DNA of 33,667 bases. It comes from Candidatus Sulfotelmatobacter sp. Lineage in GTDB: Bacteria; Acidobacteriota; Terriglobia; Terriglobales; Acidobacteriaceae. Below the pieces are notes generated by a model. That model was not told the DNA's origin, searched no databases, and saw nothing but the letters and a program-made list of their open reading frames with translations. Each line of letters opens with the position of its first letter. Positions within the stretch are counted from its first letter, which is position 1. The DNA lies in NCBI GenBank assembly GCA_025928375.1, contig JAICJP010000007.1:1-33667 (forward strand). Direction: 5' to 3'. The translations under genes and the position numbers were made by a program. Shown here piece by piece: positions 25,261 to 32,632 of the stretch.

Positions 25261-27072
25261 ATGAGAGTCACCCCTGCGCTCACAGCAGGTATCATCATGC
25301 TCATGGGAGGCAGAATCCGCCTTTGGATCATTGCAGCATCGGTGGCTGGACTTATCGCCCTAGCCGTTGTGAGCTGGTTGTCCTATCGCAACACCAAAGA
25401 ACTTATTGCTGCTAATGGGCGCCTCGCACAGGCGCACAAGCTGATTGAGGACCTTACCGCTCTGCACTTGCTGCTGGACGATGCCGAGTCCAGTTGCCGC
25501 GGCTATGCGTTGAGCGGGAAAGACGACTACCTCAAACCCTATGACGTAGCTCTTACCCAACTCGATATCACCACGCAAGTACTTGGGCATGATCTTGCGG
25601 ACGACCCGAATCGTTCCCGGCAGTTTCAGGAACTGGAACCGATCATCCAGGCTCGGCTGGAGCTGATGAAGGGACTTGTAGATGCGCGGCGAAAGCGCGG
25701 GTTTGAAGCTGCGGTTCGCGTGGTGCAATCGGACCGCGGAAAGAGACTCGCGGATGAAATCCGGCGAAGGATCTCAGCCATGCAAGCGGAAGAGCGGAAC
25801 GATCTGCTCGACCGAGAGAGGGAGTCAAGGGAGCGAGCACGTAGCACAATTCTTGTGGTCGGCGTGACCTGCCTGCTGGGTATCGCGCTGCTGCTCGCTG
25901 CTTCGGTCGTAATTTACAGACTCAACCGGCAGAGCGAAAAGGATCACCTTGCCCTGCAAAATGCGGAACGGATTCAGCGCACCATCCTCAACAGTGCCGC
26001 TTACAGCATGATCTCCACCGACCCCGCCGGATTGATCCAGCTGGCCAACGCGGCAGCGGAAAAGTGGCTCGGGTACACAGGCGCAGAACTAGCAGGAAAC
26101 ACCGTCACCATCGTACACGATGCTCGCGAGTTGCAGTCCCGGGGCGACCAGTTGACACGGGCCATGGGCATGCCCGTACCGGGCGACTATCAAGCCTTAG
26201 TCACAAAAGCGAGATATGGCGTGGCGGACGAATTCGAGTGTGCCTATATCCGAAAAGATGGCACGCGGTTTCCGGTGTTGCTCGCGGTGACGGCGCTACG
26301 CGGTGGAGATAATGATCTGGCCGGGTACCTGATGATCGCGGCTGATCTCAGCGATCGGCACGCCATGCGAAAAATGAAAGACGAGTTCGTGTCGGTTGTC
26401 AGCCACGAACTGAGGACGCCCCTCACGTCCATCAAAGGCGCGCTCGGACTTTTGGCGCGCGGCGTCACGGGCGCGCTGCCTCCGAAAGCGGATGAAATGG
26501 CGCAGATCGCTCTTACCAACGCTGACCGATTGAGCCGTTTAGTGGATGACATTCTCGATCTGCAGCGCATCGAATCGGGGCGAATCGCGATCGACATGCG
26601 GACATGCGACATCGCTGATCTCATGAGGCAATCCGTCGAATCCGTGCATTTGGTGGCCGAAGGCGAAGGCATAACGATCGCGATTTCCCCTTGCCAGGGG
26701 TCGATTAGAGCTGATCAGGAACGCATGGTACAGGCATTCGTCAACCTGCTCGGGAATGCCGTCAAGTTCTCGCGGCGCGGCGGCCGGATCGAGTTTGCAG
26801 CCGAGCGAACCGGCAGCATCGTGGTCTTTCGAGTTAGGGATGAAGGCCGAGGCATTCCGAAGGACAAGCTGGAAACAATTTTCGAGCGGTTCGAGCAGGT
26901 AGACGCTTCTGACGCGCGTGAAAAGGGGGGCACCGGCTTAGGTCTTGCGATCTGCCGGAGTATCGTGGAGCAACACGGCGGCCGCGTCTGGGCGGAGAGC
27001 GAACTCGGCCGGGGCAGTACATTCTGTGTGCAGTTGCCGCTTGCCGAAGCCGATGCCGTCACTGCAAGCTGA
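25261..27072 (+). CDS. sensor histidine kinase with CHASE3 and PAS domains
   Basis: Membrane-bound kinase of about 603 residues. A first membrane segment (LWIIAASVAGLIALAVVSWL) and a second (ILVVGVTCLLGIALLLAASVVIY) enclose a roughly 150-residue extracytoplasmic CHASE3-type domain with the typical DAESSCRGYALSGKDDYL. A PAS domain follows (ILNSAAYSMISTDPAGLIQLANAAAEKWLGY). Then comes HisKA with phospho-acceptor His in FVSVVSHELRTPLTSIKG, and HATPase with N-box NLLGNAVKFS, DEGRGIP, FERFEQ and GTGLGLAIC. There is no attached receiver domain. The start is uncertain: GTG 25237, ATG 25261 and ATG 25297 are all possible and none has a good ribosome site. It is the first gene of a four-gene phosphorelay; the signal is unknown. 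Confidence 0.9.
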   Translation: MRVTPALTAGIIMLMGGRIRLWIIAASVAGLIALAVVSWLSYRNTKELIAANGRLAQAHKLIEDLTALHLLLDDAESSCRGYALSGKDDYLKPYDVALTQLDITTQVLGHDLADDPNRSRQFQELEPIIQARLELMKGLVDARRKRGFEAAVRVVQSDRGKRLADEIRRRISAMQAEERNDLLDRERESRERARSTILVVGVTCLLGIALLLAASVVIYRLNRQSEKDHLALQNAERIQRTILNSAAYSMISTDPAGLIQLANAAAEKWLGYTGAELAGNTVTIVHDARELQSRGDQLTRAMGMPVPGDYQALVTKARYGVADEFECAYIRKDGTRFPVLLAVTALRGGDNDLAGYLMIAADLSDRHAMRKMKDEFVSVVSHELRTPLTSIKGALGLLARGVTGALPPKADEMAQIALTNADRLSRLVDDILDLQRIESGRIAIDMRTCDIADLMRQSVESVHLVAEGEGITIAISPCQGSIRADQERMVQAFVNLLGNAVKFSRRGGRIEFAAERTGSIVVFRVRDEGRGIPKDKLETIFERFEQVDASDAREKGGTGLGLAICRSIVEQHGGRVWAESELGRGSTFCVQLPLAEADAVTAS

Positions 27073-27089
27073 ATTGTTCTGGATTCACG

Positions 27090-27503
27090 ATGCCGAAAAC
27101 CGTGCTTGTGATCGACGATGATCGGGATATTCGAGAAGTAGCCAAGACCAGCCTGGAACTGGTGGGAGGCTTCATGGTCATTCTGGCCGATTCAGGGAAG
27201 AGCGGAGTGGACCTTGCGCAACAAGCAAGGCCGGACGCCATCATCCTGGACCTGATGATGCCCGACCTGGATGGACAACAGACTCTCGTCCAACTCAAGC
27301 AACTGCCCGAAACAGCCTCGATTCCCGTAATCATGCTGACGGCGAAGGTGCAGGCTAGCAAGAAGGAACTCGTCAGTAAAGGAGCCGCGGGCGTACTGGT
27401 TAAACCTTTTGATCCGATGCAATTATCCGATCAAGTTTGCGAAATATTGGGCTGGACTCTAACCGGGAAGGATGTGGGCCACGATGGCTCCCCAAAAGAG
27501 TGA
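27090..27503 (+). CDS. stand-alone response-regulator receiver protein
   Basis: Single CheY-like receiver of 137 residues with no output domain. Acidic pocket Asp10/Asp11, phospho-acceptor Asp54 (ILDLMMPDLDG), Thr84 (VIMLTAK) and Lys105 (GVLVKPFDP) are all in place. It starts 17 bases after the kinase stop and its 3' end overlaps the HPt gene by 20 bases. The likely role is the intermediate receiver in a phosphorelay: kinase to this protein, to the HPt protein, to the LuxR-type regulator. That order is inferred from gene content. Confidence 0.92.
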   Translation: MPKTVLVIDDDRDIREVAKTSLELVGGFMVILADSGKSGVDLAQQARPDAIILDLMMPDLDGQQTLVQLKQLPETASIPVIMLTAKVQASKKELVSKGAAGVLVKPFDPMQLSDQVCEILGWTLTGKDVGHDGSPKE

Positions 27504-27840
27504 CGAAGTTCGCTCAGCGCTGGAAAAAGTCTGGCTCAGCAGCAGGCCTGAGGCGTTGAGACGGCTAGCGACGCTGGAACGCTTTGCCGAAACCTTGCGT
27601 TCAGGGACCTCCGATCAGATGTCTTGGCAGAACGCCCTGTCGGCAGCCCACCGGCTTTCGGGTTCGCTCGGGATGTTTGGACTCAATGAAGCTTCTTCCT
27701 GTGCCGAAAAGATTGAGGCTCTGCTGGGAGACGGTCCAACACCGGACCTAGCGGCAACGGTCAGCCTGGTTGAGCGCCTGCGAATGCTGCTGGCACGAAC
27801 GCAAGCGTCTAGCAGAGAACCGCAGAGGCGCGATTCATGA
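27484..27840 (+). CDS. histidine phosphotransfer (HPt) domain protein
   Basis: A 118-residue, mostly helical protein carrying the HPt signature: His56 in SAAHRLSGSLGMFGL (pattern His-x-Leu-x-Gly-Ser), then EKIEALL. The open frame starts four codons earlier at 27472; I chose the ATG at 27484 because it begins a more typical MAPQKSDEV. It overlaps the receiver gene by 20 bases and the next regulator by 4 (ATGA), so all three are probably made together. It should shuttle phosphate from the lone receiver to the downstream response regulator. Confidence 0.85.
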   Translation: MAPQKSDEVRSALEKVWLSSRPEALRRLATLERFAETLRSGTSDQMSWQNALSAAHRLSGSLGMFGLNEASSCAEKIEALLGDGPTPDLAATVSLVERLRMLLARTQASSREPQRRDS

Positions 27841-28517
27841 AGCGTACAACCGTCAAGCCGGCCGTCGTTACAGTCTTGATCGCCGACGACGACCCAATCG
27901 TTCGCCAAGCAGTGCGATCCGTCCTTGATGTCTCAGGCGGGTTCAGGGTTGCGGGTGAAGCTGAAGATGGGAAGATGGCGGCCGAACTCGTCAAAGAAAC
28001 CGACCCCGACATTCTGCTTCTTGATCTGCTGATGCCGAACCTCCCCGGGTTGGAGGCGCTTCGAGCCATCACCACCGCTGGCTCGGAAGTCCGAACTATC
28101 CTGCTCTGCTCTGCCATCAGTGCCAAGCAGGTTTTGGAGGCATTACAACTGGGCGCGCGAGGAGTGATTTTGAAAAAGAGGGTAGCGGAACTGGTACCGG
28201 CGCTCGAAGCGGTGATGAGAGGCCAATACTGGATCGAGAGTCAAAGCGTATCCAACGTGGTGCAGATCGTGCAACAGCTGGCCGCGGCGAACACCCAACC
28301 TCCCCAGCCGCAGAACCGCTTTGGCCTAACCGCCCGCGAGACCGAGATCATCTCGTTCATCACGCAGGGCTGCATGAACCGCGACATTGCCAACTCGCTC
28401 TCCATCACGGAGGAGACGGTCAAGCGCCATCTCACCAACATCTTCAACAAAGTAGGGATGTCGAACCGCCTCGAACTAGCCCTGTTTGCCATTGAGCACG
28501 GACTAGTTCGAAAGTGA
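27837..28517 (+). CDS. LuxR/NarL-family response regulator
   Basis: DNA-binding response regulator of 226 residues. The receiver has Asp17-Asp19 and phospho-acceptor Asp63 (ILLLDLLMPNLPG). The C-terminal LuxR-type helix-turn-helix has LTARETEIISFITQGCMNRD and ITEETVKRHLTNIFNKVGMSNR. It is the output of the phosphorelay encoded upstream, joined to the HPt gene by an ATGA overlap. Its targets are unknown, but the adjacent envelope/stress genes are obvious candidates. Its 3' end overlaps the convergent lipocalin gene by 15 bases. Confidence 0.93.
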   Translation: MKRTTVKPAVVTVLIADDDPIVRQAVRSVLDVSGGFRVAGEAEDGKMAAELVKETDPDILLLDLLMPNLPGLEALRAITTAGSEVRTILLCSAISAKQVLEALQLGARGVILKKRVAELVPALEAVMRGQYWIESQSVSNVVQIVQQLAAANTQPPQPQNRFGLTARETEIISFITQGCMNRDIANSLSITEETVKRHLTNIFNKVGMSNRLELALFAIEHGLVRK

Positions 28518-29075
28518 CCTCGCTGCGGGTTGCCCGCTGCGGGGCGACTGACGAGTCTTGATCAGTTTTTCAGGATCGTAGCTTGCCGCCCGAATTTGCT
28601 CCACGATCTGCTCGTAGGTCGTTCCATCCATCTCTGGTGTGCGGCTCAGGATCCAGAGATATTTCCGCCTCGGTTCCCCGACAATGGCATAGCGGTAATC
28701 CGAATCAAGGCCAATCACCCAGTAGTCACCGTAAAAAGGCCAAAAGAAGGTCACCCTCAGTTTGGCATTGGTTGTCTTGTCCGCGATCTTGGCCGTGCCG
28801 CGCGCCGTCTTTATCTTTCCGTCCTTCTGACGGCACGAGTTCACGACCAGAACTTTGCCGTCTTTGCGGAGCGTGTACGCGGCGGTGGTATCGGATTGGC
28901 AATCCCGCTGGAAACGGTTGGGATAGCGCGCGATCTCGTACCAGGTACCCGTATACCGGCTGAGATCCACGCTGTCGACCGTCCGCAACGGCGGACTAGT
29001 TGTAGATTTGGCCGAGCCCGAACCCAGAGAAACCATGAATATCACGCCAACTACCGCTGCCGTCATCAGGTTCAT
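28503..29075 (-). CDS. bacterial lipocalin (Blc-like), exported
   Basis: A 190-residue lipocalin with the family signature YTGTWYEIARYPNRFQRDC after an N-terminal export segment (AAVVGVIFMVSLGSGSA). The typical later strands VTFFWPFYGDYWVIGLDSDY and VGEPRRKYLWILSRTP are present. Unlike E. coli Blc there is no lipobox cysteine, so it is probably a soluble periplasmic protein. Lipocalins of this group bind fatty acids or lysophospholipids and are linked to envelope stress. I chose ATG 29075 over GTG 29084 because AAGGAGG is 11-12 bases from the ATG but only about 2 from the GTG. It is convergent with the LuxR-type regulator gene and divergent from the fasciclin gene. Confidence 0.9.
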   Translation of the reverse strand: MNLMTAAVVGVIFMVSLGSGSAKSTTSPPLRTVDSVDLSRYTGTWYEIARYPNRFQRDCQSDTTAAYTLRKDGKVLVVNSCRQKDGKIKTARGTAKIADKTTNAKLRVTFFWPFYGDYWVIGLDSDYRYAIVGEPRRKYLWILSRTPEMDGTTYEQIVEQIRAASYDPEKLIKTRQSPRSGQPAARSLSN

Positions 29076-29250
29076 GACTGTCACTCCCTCCTTATAGACG
29101 CTTCTTTAGATGGTGCGGCCAGCGGAAATGCCCTACGACCAAAGTCGTAGGGGCCTGCTACCCGCGCGGAATTTCCAGTCACAGCGCTTCCGGCGATACT
29201 CGCAATCGTTGATGGGCGAGGCACCCAAATTCAAGATGAGGAGAAATTCC

Positions 29251-30195
29251 ATGAAGAGACTCTACATGGCATTTGTGGCGACCGTGCTGATGAGCATCGG
29301 CGCATTCGCCAGTCACACCCGCCAGGACATCGTTGACACCGCTGTCCAGGCGGGATCTTTTAACACTCTGGCACAGGCGCTGAAAGCGGCGGACCTGGTT
29401 GACACCCTGAAAGGGCAGGGACCGTTCACCGTGTTCGCGCCGACGGATGAGGCATTCCGCAAACTGCCGCCAGGCACTGTGGAAGTGCTGCTGAAGCCAG
29501 AGAACAAGGAACAGCTGCGTTCGATCCTGACCTACCACGTGGTACCAGGAAGGGTCACCGCGAGCGATGTGGTCAAGCTGACGTCAGCCAAGACCGTGAG
29601 CGGACAGGAAGTCCGCATCAGCGTTCTTAAGGGCGTAGTGCGGGTGAACGACGCCAAAGTTACGAAGACCGACCTTGCCGCTAGCAACGGCCTGATTCAC
29701 GTGGTCGATCGCGTGATTGTTCCACCGATGGGCGAGGTGTCGCAAGTGTCAAAGATTGACGACATGCTGGCCGACTTCGAAAGCAAGGCGATCGAAACTC
29801 GGCGTGATGCTGCGATGCTGGAGTCGAAGAGGCGCAACCCGCAACTCAATTGGCAGACCCATGCCGATAAGCTCAGCGTCATGAAGCAGCACATTAACGA
29901 GATGGGCAAGATGCTGGCGGAACTGGAGGGGATGAAGTCCAAGGCCACGGTGTTCCAGGAGAAGGCAATCGAAACTGCACGCCCACCCCTCGAAGACTTG
30001 GCGCAGCGTGTGGAGAAGGGTATTAACTGGATCAACGAAGATCGGCGGAGTATCACCAAAGCCGAGTACAAGGACAACCTGCACGGGATTTGGAGCAGCG
30101 CGGATCAGCTTTACCGGAACGTGGACACCATCATCGACTACCACGAAGCCCGGATGCGTCTGCACGAACTCGCGGAGGAACCGGTTGCGCGTTAA
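29251..30195 (+). CDS. exported fasciclin-domain protein with C-terminal helical extension
   Basis: Protein of 314 residues. An export signal ([15 protein letters not shown]) is followed by one fasciclin (FAS1) domain at about 24-158 with [44 protein letters not shown] and [17 protein letters not shown]1 domains mediate adhesion. The remaining 150 residues are charged and helical ([42 protein letters not shown]) and I do not recognise them. The start is ATG 29251, with GATGAGGAGA about 9 bases ahead; the longer frame from 29110 is not needed. A hairpin lies between this gene and the BON gene. Confidence 0.88.
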   Translation: MKRLYMAFVATVLMSIGAFASHTRQDIVDTAVQAGSFNTLAQALKAADLVDTLKGQGPFTVFAPTDEAFRKLPPGTVEVLLKPENKEQLRSILTYHVVPGRVTASDVVKLTSAKTVSGQEVRISVLKGVVRVNDAKVTKTDLAASNGLIHVVDRVIVPPMGEVSQVSKIDDMLADFESKAIETRRDAAMLESKRRNPQLNWQTHADKLSVMKQHINEMGKMLAELEGMKSKATVFQEKAIETARPPLEDLAQRVEKGINWINEDRRSITKAEYKDNLHGIWSSADQLYRNVDTIIDYHEARMRLHELAEEPVAR

Positions 30196-30213
30196 GGCGC
30201 GCTGCCAAAACCA

Positions 30214-30243
30214 GGGTGGGTGTGGGCAGGCCCACACTCACCC
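30214..30243 (+). terminator. stem-loop between the fasciclin and BON genes
   Basis: GGGTGGGTGTGGGC pairs with GCCCACACTCACCC (13 of 14 pairs) around a 2-base AG spacer. No T-run follows, so this may be an RNA-stability or processing hairpin rather than an intrinsic terminator. Confidence 0.45.
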
Positions 30244-30285
30244 AAGTTGTAACTCGATCAAATCTATAAGGAGAGGAATACGAAT

Positions 30286-31035
30286 ATGAAATCGATTGCG
30301 ATGTGGATGTTGCTCGTAGCGCTGGCCCTACCGGTCAGCGCTCAACAAAAAAGTGAAGGTCGCTACAACCAGCAGATTCGGGCTAAAGCCGCAGAGGAAC
30401 TGGGCAAACGCGACAAATTCAAAGGGGTCACGGCCACGGTGGAAGACGGCATCGTGACCTTGACCGGGAACGTGGAACTGTACATCGACAAGGTAGATGC
30501 CGAGAAGCGCGTGCGCAAGATCCAGAACGCGGATGGAGTTCGCAATCACATCGAGGTCGCCAGCAGCGTTCACGATGAGATCCTGCGCGATCAGCTCTCG
30601 AACAAACTGCGCTATGACCGAATCGGGTATGGGATTGTCTTCAACAATCTGACCTTGAGTGTTGAGAACGGGGTTGCAACGGTGGCAGGCAAGGTAAGGG
30701 ACTACCCGGACCGCGACTCAGCCATTGCCATCGTGGAGACCACGCCCGGAGTGAAGGACGTAATCGATGAGATCGAAGTGGCGCCGACCTCTATTAACGA
30801 TGACCGCCTGCGCATCGCGCTGGCCCGCTCGATCTATGGCAACTCTGCGCTGCAGAAGTATGCCATCGATCCGCAAGCACCGATTCGCATTGTGGTGGAA
30901 AACGGCAATGTCGAACTTCATGGTGTTGTGACGAACAAACTGGACAAGCAGGTGGCTTATACGCAGGCCAGCTCTGTCCCAGGGGTGTTCAGCGTGAAGA
31001 ACAACATCATGATTGCGTCGGAGATGAGCCGATAA
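30286..31035 (+). CDS. exported triple-BON-domain protein
   Basis: A 249-residue protein. The signal peptide is residues 1-19 (MWMLLVALALPVSA then QQK). Three BON repeats follow at about 25-92, 97-165 and 170-245, each with the pattern of a Gly/Val-rich strand pair: VEDGIVTLTGNVELYIDK, VENGVATVAGKVRDYPDRD and VENGNVELHGVVTNKLDK. BON domains bind phospholipid and occur in osmotically induced or envelope-stability proteins such as OsmY. AGGAGAGG stands about 9 bases before the ATG. It follows the fasciclin gene by 90 bases and precedes the membrane protease; a shared envelope role is inferred. Confidence 0.9.
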   Translation: MKSIAMWMLLVALALPVSAQQKSEGRYNQQIRAKAAEELGKRDKFKGVTATVEDGIVTLTGNVELYIDKVDAEKRVRKIQNADGVRNHIEVASSVHDEILRDQLSNKLRYDRIGYGIVFNNLTLSVENGVATVAGKVRDYPDRDSAIAIVETTPGVKDVIDEIEVAPTSINDDRLRIALARSIYGNSALQKYAIDPQAPIRIVVENGNVELHGVVTNKLDKQVAYTQASSVPGVFSVKNNIMIASEMSR

Positions 31036-31044
31036 ACCAAAGCC

Positions 31045-31070
31045 AGGCCCCGCCGGAGAAGGCGGGGCCT
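31045..31070 (+). terminator. GC-rich hairpin between the BON and M50 genes
   Basis: A perfect 10-base stem (AGGCCCCGCC / GGCGGGGCCT) with a 6-base GGAGAA loop lies 10 bases after the BON stop and ends 25 bases before the M50 start. No T-run follows, so it may lower, but not abolish, read-through. Confidence 0.5.
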
Positions 31071-31095
31071 GTCGCTAAGCGGGGAGGATAGAACA

Positions 31096-32235
31096 ATGAA
31101 ATGGTCATGGAAGATCGGCACGTTCGCTGGAATTGCGGTTTACGCGCACGCCACATTTGTCCTGTTACTGGGCTGGATCGCGCTCACTCACTGGATGCAA
31201 TACCAGAGTTTCCTTGCAACGCTACAGGGCGTTGGTTTCATACTCGCACTCTTTGGGTGTGTGGTTCTGCACGAATATGGTCATGCCTTAGCAGCGCGTA
31301 AGTTTGGCATCGCCACGAAAGACATCACGCTGCTGCCCATCGGTGGCTTGGCCCGCTTGGAGCGAATACCGGATAAACCGGACCAGGAACTCTGGGTTGC
31401 ACTGGCTGGACCGGCGGTCAATGTTGTGATCGCAGCCCTGCTGGCGGCGTACTTATCCCTGACCGGCCATTTTCAACCGGTACAGCAAATCGGGCTAACC
31501 CACGGGGTGTTCCTAGAGCGCGTGATGTTCGCCAATCTGTTTCTGGTGGGCTTCAACATGATCCCGGCCTTCCCCATGGACGGCGGTCGGGTTCTCAGGG
31601 CGCTTCTGGCGAAGCGGATGGAATATGCCAGGGCCACGCAGATCGCGGCCAGTGTGGGCCAGGGACTTGCCTTCGTATTCGGATTTCTCGGTCTGTTCAC
31701 GAATCCGTTCCTAGTGTTCATTGCTTTCTTTGTCTGGATCGGCGCGGCACAGGAGGCAGCGATCGCGGAGACGAAGTCGGTGCTGGGATCCGTTTCTGCG
31801 AAGGACGCGATGATACCGGAGTTCCGCACCCTGTCTCCGCGGGATGAGCTATCGCAGGCCGTGAAGCTCGTCTTGAACGGCTGGCAACAGGACTTTCCGG
31901 TGGTGGATCAAGGACGGGTCGTCGGCATGCTCCTGCGCTCGGACATGATCGCAACCCTGGCAACCGGAGGCGTCCACTCCACCGTTGAACGTACGATGCG
32001 ACGGGATTTCCCGGTGGCTTCGCCGTCTGAACCTGTGCCATCGGTCTTCGCGCGGTTGCATGAGGCCGAGGTTGCGACTGTACCCATTGTCGAAGAGGGC
32101 AGGTTGGTCGGCGTCATCACCTTGGAGAACATGACCGAGTACATGATGATCCATGCTGCCTTGGACAACGCGAAGAAGAAGAGCAATGGCCGAGCCGAGA
32201 TGGAGTCGTTCAATTTAGGGGCTCAGCGCTTCTGA
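31096..32235 (+). CDS. site-2-protease-like M50 metallopeptidase with CBS pair
   Basis: Intramembrane zinc protease of 379 residues. The motif HEYGH (His59, Glu60, His63) and the second motif NMIPAFPMDGGR (Asp162) supply the zinc ligands, set within about six hydrophobic segments. From about residue 235 two CBS domains follow (AKDAMIPEFRTLSPRDELSQ and ERTMRRDFPVASPSEP), which usually bind adenine nucleotides and tune activity. This is the Rv2625c/SpoIVFB-like subgroup, not RseP, because a PDZ domain is absent. GGGGAGG is about 8 bases before the ATG. The substrate is unknown; neighbouring envelope genes suggest a stress role. Confidence 0.92.
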   Translation: MKWSWKIGTFAGIAVYAHATFVLLLGWIALTHWMQYQSFLATLQGVGFILALFGCVVLHEYGHALAARKFGIATKDITLLPIGGLARLERIPDKPDQELWVALAGPAVNVVIAALLAAYLSLTGHFQPVQQIGLTHGVFLERVMFANLFLVGFNMIPAFPMDGGRVLRALLAKRMEYARATQIAASVGQGLAFVFGFLGLFTNPFLVFIAFFVWIGAAQEAAIAETKSVLGSVSAKDAMIPEFRTLSPRDELSQAVKLVLNGWQQDFPVVDQGRVVGMLLRSDMIATLATGGVHSTVERTMRRDFPVASPSEPVPSVFARLHEAEVATVPIVEEGRLVGVITLENMTEYMMIHAALDNAKKKSNGRAEMESFNLGAQRF

Positions 32236-32290
32236 CTGAGCAACACCGCGGACACCAGTGACCAGATTGTCCGGCGAAGGAGATTCAAAC

Positions 32291-32539
32291 TTGCAGAGCA
32301 AGAATAAGAAGCTGCTCGCAGTGCTGCTGGGTTGGGCGTTCGTCGCCCTCGGCGTAGTTGGCGTGGTCCTGCCTATTCTGCCGGGAATACCGCTCCTGTT
32401 TGTTGGCCTGCTCGTTCTCTCTTCAGAATACGTGTGGGCCCATCATTTGCTGGGAAAGATTCGGGAGCGCTTCCCGGCCGCATCAAGAAAAGCTCGACAG
32501 TGGGTTGGGGTGCCCCCCTGCCGAGGTGACCGCCCGTAG
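32291..32539 (+). CDS. small PGPGW-type membrane protein
   Basis: An 82-residue protein with two close hydrophobic segments (LLAVLLGWAFVALGVVGVVL and IPLLFVGLLVLSSEYVWA) separated by the turn PILPGIP, the pattern of the PGPGW/DUF454-like family of small inner-membrane proteins. Function is unknown. I chose TTG 32291 because AAGGAG is about 7 bases upstream; a GTG 11 codons earlier lacks a ribosome site and adds only hydrophilic residues. It sits between the M50 protease and TerC. Confidence 0.7.
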   Translation: MQSKNKKLLAVLLGWAFVALGVVGVVLPILPGIPLLFVGLLVLSSEYVWAHHLLGKIRERFPAASRKARQWVGVPPCRGDRP

Positions 32540-32632
32540 CCTTGACAAGTGTTTTTATGTGCACAGAGGTTCGCGAGCGTCGTGTGCGGCGAGCAGTCAC
32601 GTGGCAGAAACCCTGATGAGTGAAAGACTCTT

